From Dioszegia crocea (taxonomy: Eukaryota; Basidiomycota; Tremellomycetes; Tremellales; Bulleribasidiaceae): 48,370 nt of DNA. The notes below the pieces were generated by a model. It searched no databases. It was not told the DNA's origin and worked only from the letters and a program-made list of their open reading frames with translations. The translations under genes were made by a program, and so were the position numbers. Numbering within the stretch: position 1 is the stretch's first letter; every line of letters starts with the position of its first letter. This document shows, in pieces, positions 31,393 through 42,800 of the stretch. The stretch covers positions 1,640,296-1,688,665 of the forward strand of contig BCKK01000006.1 of NCBI GenBank assembly GCA_001600615.1, written 5' to 3'.

Positions 31393-33791
31393 TTAGACTC
31401 TCCCTGTTATCCAGCCCCTTCCAATTCCCATGACCCATCTGCTCTTCCTCCAAGTCCCCTTCCCTAGATCCGGCTTCCCCTTCTTGAGCGAGTGACCGAA
31501 CACGATCTGACCTCGACCAGATGCGATACCCCGTTCAAGATGAAGCGAGACACTGCGAATGGATATATTGAGACGAAATATGGATTTTGACGATAGAGGG
31601 TTTGATGGGATCGACGACGTCGGAAGAGCCGAAATAGTAGATGGGCAGAGTGGGTCAGGGATTTTGGACTGGCCTGATGGGGGTGTCGACTGAAGTAAAG
31701 GTCCACCTGACTCGATGAAGAGCCTGAGGAGTTAGCTCGAAGCTAGTGCTAGCAGGGGAGACTCACTGAAAGGATATGATATCGAGCGCGCAGAACTCAA
31801 AGCCGTAAATGTTGGTATGCCATGGCACGTACATCAGAGGCGCCTGGCAATAATGTCGGTGGGTCATTCAGAGTGATTCTAGGAATAAGCATAACCTCGC
31901 ATGGCTATGGACTTACAATGATAGCTAGATAGGGCTCGACACATTCTTGCCCTCGCGAGGCATGGTACCGACCGCGAAGCGGTTTCACCACTGAAGTCGG
32001 CGGTTTGAATAGCGGGTATAGGCTTGAAACCAAAGCATGCGGAGGGTGTAATCTGATAATAGAGCTGGGAAGTCAGCGGCAGCATTATATCAGGACTCAC
32101 TGCCACCAGGCCATCCAGTCTGAGGCGGAAATGAGCCAAAGGCGTACTCCGGTCCAGCTTGGAATGAGCAGGCCTGTCTATCAGCTCGATTCGATACGGC
32201 TGAAGATTTCAGACTCACACTCAGCTCGTTGCAAATGAGATAGACCTTGAAGCAAATGGTCCCAAGATGTACATCTGCCGCTGACTTGGAGCCGGACCAG
32301 AGACCAACTGACGTGCCAGATATTCTGCTTGAATCAGCTCTGGCACCAATATCCGCCGTTGACCCTATACTCACAATCCTGCATCCAGCCCATGCCTGTC
32401 CATCCACCTCTTTTTGCCATATCGTCTCATCCAAACCAGCCAGTACCATCTGAAACCTGCCCGAATTCTCTGGCGCTAAGAAAGGGAAGTCCAAGCGGGG
32501 ATCGTAGACAGCGGCCAGATCTGGATGCAGATTGGGCCAATCATGGGACGAGGGGAGAGATGCGGGAAACGCAAGCTGAATAGTATCAGCAAAACGACTT
32601 GATATCTAGCGGAGCAGAGACTCACTCATGAGCGAAACAATACCAGCTGAAATACGATCTCATCAGACCTTGAGCTTCTCGATGGTCAACCGAGATGGGC
32701 CAGCAGTCTGTAAGTCAGCTAAGGGAATTCAGCCATGGCCAGAGAGCGACTGCGGAGATGGGAATCATAAGAAGGACACGGACACTCACAGAGAGACTCC
32801 TCTTGACTTCATACGCCCATTCATGAGACTGGACTGAACTGGTACTCCTGCCTTTCTCTACCTCTTCCCGCGATTCGCCAGATGTCGAGTTTCTGTATCT
32901 GCATCCAGCTCGGGTGACTAGGTCAAGTTGACATTGAGGGTGGCACCAGGATGGTCGAGAGAGGAGGATGAGAAGTAGAAGGAGAGTACGGCATTGCGCA
33001 TGGGTGAGGAGGACGGCGGCGATGGGTTCTACATCTAGTTGAGAGTTAGCTCGCATTCAATCTCAACGCCTTGAAATATCGCGCAAAACAGACCTACCGT
33101 CTAGTGGGACCGAGATTAGCGTCAGAGCGTCTCCTCAAAGACCCTCCATATTGTACGTGCCCAGTATAGACGCAGCAAGGAGAATCTACCGGTAGAGTGG
33201 TCGTCCCAAATTGCCTCGGTCGCGACTGGTAGAGGTCGGCGGAACGAGGAGTCTAGCGTAAGACCACTCTCTGATCATCGACTGAGATGGGGCAATTTTA
33301 GCATATAGTCTACACATGTATGTCAGCTAGAATACAGAGCAACAAGACAAACGAGCTACTCACTCTGCGTCTGGATCCTGAAACTTCCAGCTTCATCGAT
33401 CGCGACTCTTATATTGCGTTCAGCTGCTGCTGATAGCTCCGCCCTAAATAGTCAGTATCAGCCTTGAGTAGAAGCAAGATGCTCACTTACATGATCAATG
33501 AAGGTAAATGGGAAGTATATTGGCTTCAGGCGGAATATGGTCCGAGCGTAATTGGTGGAGAAGTCAAAGGCGGTTGCCATTGTTGAGAAGCTGGAGAATT
33601 TGCTAGCGTTGACGCTGTCCATGAGGAGGGTGTGCGATTGTGATGCTAGCGGGCAGTAACCGAACAGCAGTGACTGAGAGTCAGCTAACGGTGAATTCAT
33701 GGTAATCCAGATTGAGATCAAAGAGCGAAAGGCTGACCTTGGCAACGGTATCCAGGACTTTCTTCGCTAGGGTCCCCAGTCTCCCCTCCAT
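31393..33791 (-). pseudogene. Frameshifted, intron-rich gene of unknown family
   Basis: At least nine introns with normal donor, branch and acceptor are visible on the minus strand (for example 33672-33738, 33439-33490, 33309-33361, 32584-32630, 32325-32374, 32043-32100, 31724-31769). Long protein-like exon stretches include FSTMATAFDFSTNYARTIF, YAKIAPSQSMIREWSYARLL, EAIWDDHSTGRFSLLRLYWA, FPASLPSSHDWPNLHPDLAA and APLMYVPWHTNIYGFEFCAL. They do not join in one frame: shifts are needed near 33405-33470, about 33235, 33125-33140 (apparent 8-bp duplication ACGCTCTG/ACGCT), 32640-32680 and 31960-32030. I infer a pseudogene, or a gene with several sequence errors. The family is not recognised. The first ATG in a usable frame is at 33791 (MEGRLGTLAKKVLDTVAK); related sequence may extend further upstream. 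Confidence 0.55.
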
Positions 33792-34252
33792 GTAGACTGC
33801 TATCACCGCTCCAGGATATAGTGCTTAGACGGCGAGGCTCCTCAGGCAGGATACCCGGATGGACATTGTCGACTGAATCTCAGAAAGCTCGGGCCTCGAC
33901 CAGTCTAACTCTCTGGCTTGGCTTGATGCAAGTGTGAAGCATTCGTCCAGGCAGATCGTCTTTATCTTCAAGAGTATATCACGCTGATGAAGCATGTCGA
34001 GGAAGAAGGATGAATGGACCGAGTGGCTTATAGATGAAGGATGATTGCAGGAATGTGGTGGCGAAATCTGCCTACACAAGGTTGGCGGTCCGTCATTTGC
34101 CTGTCTCATACGGTAGTGCAGCTTGGCGTTTGTCTGCATATTTGCTGAATATGAGGGCATGCTGGACACCACGCGATACTAAAGGAATACATCTTTTTTA
34201 GAAGAATAGTTGCATACAGAAAGTACGTCTTGCCAGAATCCGCTCCGCCCGC
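33792..34252. other. Flank of the decayed gene and 3' side of the GH51 gene
   Basis: Minus-strand reading shows a coherent-looking frame (NVHPGILPEEPRRLST) interrupted by a TGA near 33887-33889, possibly more of the decayed gene. Nothing else is supported. Confidence 0.3.
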
Positions 34253-36387
<2,135 letters not shown>

Positions 36388-36766
36388 GGCGTTAGAGTTG
36401 TGAGAGGTGCCCTTGTGATGGCGTTGGGATTAGGTTGATCAGAGTCGCCTTTGGTTAGCCTAGTGAAACGTCCGAGTCCGTCGGTCGGAGCTCGGCGCTG
36501 GTGGGTCTTTGGCATGACCGTCGGACCATTACATATGCCGTGAATGTCGGGATGGCTTGCAGGGTGAGATGAGAGGGGATGGATGAGGAATGTAAATGAG
36601 GCACATGATGGATCCCGGTATTTGCTCCGGACCGGTCGGAGGCGGAGGATATTCACTAAGAATGGTCCGACTCACTCCATCTAACCATCTCCAAAAGATA
36701 TAGGTATGATGTTGCCCCGCATCACTCCCCCACTCTTGCCCCTCAACACCACTCACACCGACAATC
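36388..36766. promoter_or_regulatory. Bidirectional promoter of GH51 and sugar-transporter genes
   Basis: 379 bp between two divergent start codons. It is rich in CGG/CCG triplets: the inverted repeat at 36472-36495, GACCGTCGGACC near 36519-36530, and GGACCGGTCGGAGGCGGAGG near 36628-36647. Zn2Cys6 factors commonly bind paired CGG triplets, and such a factor is encoded 3.5 kb to the right. The link is inferred, not shown. Confidence 0.55.
36472..36495. promoter_or_regulatory. Inverted CCGAGtCCG / CGGAGcTCGG element
   Basis: CCGAGTCCG (36472-36480) and CGGAGCTCGG (36486-36495) form a near-perfect inverted repeat with one extra base in the right arm and a 5-bp spacer. It lies about 85 bp upstream of the GH51 start codon. 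Form and position fit an operator for a dimeric Zn2Cys6 regulator. Confidence 0.5.
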
Positions 36767-39215
36767 ATGGGACTCCCGCCCAAAGTCTACAACTTTCTGT
36801 GTGCCTGTTTCGCCGCGTGAGTCTTTATTTCCCCTTCATCAAAGGGACCGGCCTCCTTTTCGACGCGTCTAGTTGCCTTGCAGGTCGCTTTGTCGAGCCT
36901 CGGCATCGTTTTAATTCAGCTGTGGCCTGGAGAGCAAAGAAGTACGCGCTGGACCCCCTACTAACTTGTCAGCAACGGCGCAGCGCTCTTCGGTTATGAT
37001 CTTTCCGTCATCGCTTATGTCTTGCCGGCCAAGAACTTCTTGTCTGTGATTGGCATGGGCTCTGGACCCACCTCGCCAGAGTATGACGAGAACTTTATCG
37101 GCTTCATTGTGTCAAGTCTGCTCTTGGGGTGAGTCCTGATTCGAGGACTAAAGGACCGTGCTGACTCTCAGCGCCTTTGTCGGCAGTATCCCAGCATCTT
37201 TGATTGCCGATCGCTTCAGTCGTAGGACAGCTAGTGAGTCTAAGAGTCCTGCCAGTCAGAGACTTTAACTAATAGCTCAGTCGTATGCTCAGGTATCGTC
37301 TTCATGCTCGGCGGATCGCTTCAGGCTGGTGCGCAGAGTCGAGGAATGATGCTTGCGGGGCGATTCTTCGCCGGATTCTCTATTGGAATGCTGGTGAGTA
37401 TTCTGGGTCACTGGTCATCTTGCATCCTCTGACCTGACAGGGTGTTCTTACTCCTCGTAAGCCTTCTGCCCATTCTGCTTGGACTCAGCTGACACATCTT
37501 AGTCTATCAATCTGAAATTGGTATGTCAACTCATATATCCCTTTTACTCTGCTGACACTATAGCACACCCCTCCAATCGTGGTCGACTCGGAGCCACCTT
37601 CCAACTCTTCATCGGAATCGGCGCCTTTGTCGCTGCTTGGATCGGGTACGGCTGCTCCGCTGCTCAGCCCGGAACAGCTTTGGAATGGAGACTTCCCGTA
37701 AGTTTTCAACTTTGGCCTCGATCTTGCTTGATGCTGATATTACAGCTTGCCTTGCAGATGATGCCTGCGGTCCCACTAGTCTTCCTCACCTTCCTTCTAC
37801 CCGAATCACCTCGATGGCTCATGATCCGCGGACGCGAGGACGAGGCCCTGCAGACTCTCGCTCGACTCCACGCTCGAGGCAACATCAACGACGCCTTTGT
37901 CCAAGGAGAGTTCGACCTCATGAGGCGCAAGGTATCAGAGGAGAAGGCGCTGGATCAATCGTGGGGCTTGGTGAGTTGGCTTAGACTCCAAATTTCAATT
38001 TTTACAAGCTAAATTTCGAGATCTTCTCGGATCGCACCAATTTGAGGAAAGTTACCTATGGGATCATCCTCCAGTTCTCTGTACAGATGACGGGAGTATC
38101 GGCCATACAGTATTATGCAGCGTAAGTCCCGCTATCGTTTGATATCATTAGGGCTCTTGTAGCTGCAAAGATGGAGGAGTCATTCAAGTTTCCCCGGCTG
38201 ACACTTTTAGCCAAATCTTCACCGCCGTCGGCTTCGAGAAGGACGCCCTCCTCATCAACAGTATCAACAGCGTCCTCGGCTTGCTCGGTCAAGTCATGTG
38301 CGTGCTCTTCCTCGACCGCGTCGGCCGCCGACCCCCTCTTATCTGGGGAAATGTCATTGCTAGTGTCTGCTTTGCCATCTGCACGTAAGTTTTCCCCTCT
38401 CCTTCTCTGTGCTTCTCCTCGCTTCCTATCTTCCTCTCTCTCCGCCTCACATCAACCTCTTCCCGTATCGGTCATGATTCGAAGTATTGTTCCCTGTAAT
38501 ACCTTCGTCTTCATTCCTTCCTCGTATCGCCCTGTACCCAGTCATCTCCTATAGATCATCGCTGATGCCCTTCATAGCGCATTGGCCAAGCAATTCTTCG
38601 ACGGCGGTGGCAACAAGAGCCAAGGTATCGCCTTCGTCGCCTTCATCTACATCTACAACTTCTTCTTCTCATCCTGTATCGGTCCTCTTTCTTGGGTCTA
38701 GTAAGTTTAGCCTCTACCTACACCCCTTGAGTTCCAAAGCTGACATTACTAGCCCCGTTGAGATCATGAACACCGCCATCCGAGCCAAGGCTACCGCCCT
38801 CACCACTATGGCTGCTTGGCTGGCAAACTTTATGATTGGTCAGATCTCCCCCATTGCCTTCAAGAACATTGGTGAGTCTAGACTATATTCACATACGGAT
38901 CGAGCTGACACTACAGGCTGGAGATACTACCTCGTCTTCACCGTTTGTGGCCTCACCAATGCCCTCACCTTCTGGCTCTTATTCCCCGAGACCAAAGGTC
39001 GAGCTCTCGAAGATATGGACGCCTACTTCCGAGACCACCCCTGGATAGTTCCTGGCTCTGGTGTCCAGTCCGTCAGCGCCAAGCAGAGAGAGGAGGAGCT
39101 TGCTGAGAGTGAGTCGAGCAGTCAATGTCCTTGTTGAGATGACTTGTGCTGATCTATCTCAGATGCGCTGGTGGCTGGAGAGAAGGCCGATGAGCATCGA
39201 CTTGAAGGGGCATAG
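36767..39215 (+). CDS. MFS sugar transporter
   Basis: Fourteen exons sum to 511 aa: 36767-36816, 36973-37128, 37172-37233, 37281-37393, 37441-37456, 37503-37520, 37564-37697, 37746-37970, 38021-38121, 38211-38384, 38578-38700, 38753-38871, 38917-39108, 39163-39215. Sugar-porter signatures are LFGYDLSVIAYVLPA in span 1, GRFFAGFSIGMLGVLTPLYQSEI, LPESPRWLMIRGREDEAL before the central loop, DRVGRRPPL, and LFPETKGRALEDMD after span 12. Known: these proton symporters or facilitators carry mono- or oligosaccharides. The long introns 1 (156 nt) and 10 (193 nt) stand out, and in intron 10 the acceptor must be CATAG at 38577, since the nearer ATAG breaks the frame. Divergent from GH51, so co-expression is likely; an arabinose or arabino-oligosaccharide substrate is only a guess. 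Confidence 0.95.
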
Positions 39216-40317
39216 TGTGGTGGCAATTTGATGGAGATCTGAGCAGGGGATGTATGGGTATAATGCACAAGTATATTAGCCTTCAAGATCTATTCATATA
39301 TCTATGATGTATATCGGTGAACACTACTCCTTGTAGGTGACGATGATACCAATCGCTCGCTTGTCAAACTTCATCGCTGTGCGGCTACAAGCCATGAGTC
39401 TGCACAGGGGCAGTGTGTATTACTAGCGTGAGCATATCAAGGAGATGGAGTGAGCGGTTGGGCGGTATGTGCTAATTCACGCTGTTCTTGAAATAATGAT
39501 AAACGCCTAGCCACTAGCGTGGGTGATTGAGTTGCATTGTACTCGACCAGCTCTACCCCTCCCTTGGTATTGACGCCGGACTGCGTCCTCGCCATCATCG
39601 ACCTCTCTACCTGGCGCTTTCCTATCGCCTTAAGCGCTAGGCGATAGACTAACTCTCCCACCGCAATCGGCCTGATCCCTCCCGCAACGCCCATCTCCTC
39701 CTTCTTGAGCAGCGGCATCATCCGGCTCGTGCAGAGCATCTCGACGCCGGGTGCGTATCCGTCGACGATAGAGATGGTGAGGGAGTGGAGGAAGGTGAGG
39801 ACGATGAGGTCTTGGGCGACGATTTGGAGGAGGGGGACGGTCCAGCCGCTGAGACCGGGGGAGGTTTCTTTATTGAAAACGCGCAGGCATGAGGAGATTA
39901 GATCTTAGGCTTGCAGTACTGCGCCGGCATTACCTCTAGCTACCCCCCGGGACCGAAAGTGGAATGGTGCGAAGTTATTAGGAGGTTATGGGTTTTCGGA
40001 GTAAAGAGTGGCCTCGTGGGTGGAGGAGGACGGGTGTTCGGAGATGGCGAGTGACGGACTCGGCTGTCTATCAGCACTCTTCTCTATAAAGCCATGATCA
40101 AAGATGCTGAGGTCGACTCATGGATGAGAGCGGTGGAGTGGGTACTCACGGCTGAACAGCGCTGTCTGCGGCTTCAGAGCCAATTGGAGCTCCGCGCTTG
40201 GCCGGATCCTAACGCAACAGGCGCGATAAGCGAGCTGCGTTTGGCGTAGGGCGAGGGGCGATAAGCTGTTGAAGCTCGTGACTGCTGACTGTATTTACTC
40301 CTGGCTGTAGATCAACC
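39216..40317. other. 1.1-kb gap holding a retroelement relic and the regulator's promoter
   Basis: The only recognisable content is the reverse-transcriptase fragment at 39437-39905 on the minus strand. The remaining 400 bp before 40318 should contain the promoter of the Zn2Cys6 gene; I see no distinct element there. Confidence 0.5.
39437..39905 (-). mobile_element. Non-LTR (LINE-type) retrotransposon reverse-transcriptase remnant
   Basis: One open frame of about 155 codons reads, in order, FNKETSPGLSGWTVPLL, APGVEMLCTSRMMPLLKKEE, GGIRPIAVGELVYRLALKA and QSGVNTKGGVELV. These match the N-terminal fingers and the first motifs of LINE reverse transcriptases (P-G-x-S-G-W-T...L-x-K-x-x-G-x-R-P-I-A-x-G-E...Q-x-G-V-x-x-x-G-G). 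The catalytic YADD region and the endonuclease are absent, and a TAA bounds the upstream end, so it is a dead 5'/3'-truncated fragment. It sits inside the saccharide gene block. Confidence 0.8.
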
Positions 40318-42796
40318 ATGTACTCCCCATCGCCAACTGTACGCAGCAAGCGCGGACTTGCGTGTGAGCGCTGTCGCACGCGAAAACAGAAGTGTACGTC
40401 TTGAGGCAAGCGCGATGATTCCCGCCGGGACGCGGCTGAATAGGTTCTTCAGGCCATCCGGGCGTGAGCAGCTCCTGTCGGAATTGCGAGAAGACCAGCA
40501 GCACCTGTGTCTTCTTGGAGAAGACCTACAATGAGCAACATCTAGAGCGGTATGTTGTGAGCAGGGGACATCGCTGAATGCATAGTCTGACAGCGGCGCA
40601 AGAGGCGCGCATCAAGGAGCTCGAAGCCATCGTCGAAGGCCTTTCAACTTCAGCCGGGCTTCAAGCCGGTCCTTCCTCTCATCCGGCAACGAGCACTAGC
40701 CGCGGTCAAGATCTCTCTCATTGGTCCAGGCTGGTAAGCATCAATGTAGGCCGGAAGGCTTGGAAGCGAGTTGAAGTACAGGGCGGTACAGACTCTATTT
40801 ATCTCGGCGGCAGTTCCGGGGTGGCCTGGGCGGATGTGCTTGTGCAGTGAGCAGATGTATTTACCGCTTGACTAATGGCTAGATCGCTCAAGAGTCTGCC
40901 TACACCCGGCACTACTCTGCCAATGTCACGCCGCTCCAGCCAGGAGACCGAGACGCTTCATGTCCCGCCCGTTCCGCCCGAGAACATCGGGTCTCACTAC
41001 ATCTCGACTGTATACTACCATTTTCAAGCTCGCTATGGCTTTATCGACTGGAGTGCTGTGCATCAATGGCAGATGCGGGCGACTGAGCTCTGCGTCGCTC
41101 ATCCGCCCATCCTGACAGCCGCCGAGGTGTCCGACGGCGCCCTTGACAGGTTCGGCGCTCTGACATTATGGCTGTTGTACGGTCTAGGCGCAAGACTGTG
41201 CGAGCACGAGCTTCTACCTGGGGCGTGCTCTCATGAGGTGAGTCACAAAATGGACACGCTAACGATAGGTATACTTCAATGCTGGTCTGGCTCAATTCGC
41301 CGTCCTGGCGCCTATCCAATCTTCCGCCAAGGTCCAAGCGTTACTCCTCCTTGTCGTCTATTGTTTCCGCTTCCCCTCCGCCATCATCAGCCTGTGGCAT
41401 CTCGGCGGTATGGCTATACGATCAGCTGTCGAGCTGGGGCTGCACCGCAAGATCACTGGTCCAGCTCGAGATAGGGACGTCAAGGCATATTGTATGCGGC
41501 AGCAGATCTTTTGGAGCGCCTATATCTTGGATAGGTGAGCGAACTTGCAAGCGTAGCTGACACGCAGAATGCTCGCCCTGCAGTTTGGCCGGCCGTTTGC
41601 GATACAAGATAGAGATATCGACATTGAGCTCCCGCTCAACCTCGAGACATCGACAGCTGAGACAGGCCCCCTCGCAGCCCTATCTCAAGCTCAGGCACAG
41701 TTCTACGAGTCTTGTCGGCCCGGCGATGAGTATCGGGAGGGCTATGGAGCTTTCACGCCTGTGAGTCGTCTGACCCCTCCTGCTACTATATTGTCGCTGA
41801 TCCTCAGATGACATCCTTCATACACACTATCCGGCTCAATCAACTCCGTACCAAAATCTACGACGCCGTATATTGCGTCGACCGCCCAGCCGACGCCAAT
41901 ATCGACGAGCCTACAGTCATGCAGCTCATACACCAGCTCGAAGAATGGCGGAGTCTCTACCCTGGAGCCGTCCGCGCACCCGCCTGCTCGCCGGAGTTTT
42001 TCGATATCGAATATCACAACAGTATCCAGATCCTGCTGCGACCCATAGCTGCCAAGCCGAACACAAGCCGGTTCATTGTTCTGAAATGCGCTCAGAGTGC
42101 CGCGGACGTCGTCAATGTAGGCCCGGGCGAGATCACCGCTGACATAGATCGAGTACGACCTGCTCCGTAAGAATCCGCAGAACCTGTCGACCTGGGTCTT
42201 ATTCAAGATCTTCATGAGGTGAGCTACGTCGCCACACGCCATAGTAGAGCTGAGTACCCAGCGGCCTCACACTACTCAATACCGTCGAACGAGTCCCAGA
42301 TGTCTTGCCCGCAGCATCGGTCTCGCGGGCCATGAGATCGTGCTCGACTTGTCGTAAGTTCAGCCCCGGCGCTACAAATCCGTGCTCATCTCACAGTCTT
42401 CATGTACGCACAGCAGTTTCCAGCTGCAGGTGCATATCTTGACTGCTTCGAGGAGCTCGTCAAGCGACTCGAAGAGAAGAAGAACGAGATTGTCCCGACT
42501 CCAGTGGATTTGCAACAGCCGCCAAGCGACTGGACAGTCCGATTCGACAATCTGCACGGAGGTTACAACGGTGTCCGGGATGACATTGATGCGTACGTTC
42601 ATCGATAGGCCGCGCTGATATCAGCCTGATGAACGTTCCGCCTCGCGCCGGCGGACAGTCCGATAAGTCCGAAACTGCACCAGCGGACAGTCTCTTCGAT
42701 ATGAACCTATGGGATATCCCGCTGGACGCGTGGACGGGATCACAGATCATCAACGTGGACGGTCTCTTTGGGCAAGGCGAAAATTATACAGGATGA
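40318..42796 (+). CDS. Zn2Cys6 transcription factor with fungal MHR domain
   Basis: Eleven exons sum to 698 aa: 40318-40393, 40444-40549, 40586-40846, 40883-41237, 41269-41534, 41568-41760, 41808-42116, 42148-42218, 42262-42353, 42397-42592, 42625-42796. The Zn cluster is C16-x2-C19-x6-C26-x10-C37-x2-C40-x6-C47, the standard spacing with a longer middle loop. A short coiled-coil linker follows (RLTAAQEARIKELEAIVEGL). The middle homology region (Fungal_trans) is marked by GGMAIRSAVELGLHRK and RQQIFWSAYILDRMLALQFG. Known: such proteins bind CGG-triplet repeats as dimers and control local catabolic genes. Position between the transporters and hydrolases makes it the likely cluster regulator. Two introns are only 31 nt (41238-41268, 42117-42147) and others 32-36 nt. 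Its stop is 4 bp from the convergent GH3 stop. Confidence 0.95.
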
Positions 42797-42800
42797 TGCA

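Noticed and set aside
36841..36955. Possible extra exon in the long first intron of the sugar transporter
   Set aside because: A CTTGCAG acceptor occurs at about 36876-36882, but including the following stretch disrupts span 1; skipping it gives the normal N-terminus before LFGYD.
37637..37984. 115-codon plus-strand open frame inside the sugar-transporter gene
   Set aside because: Out-of-frame shadow of transporter exons 7 and 8, reading through an intron.
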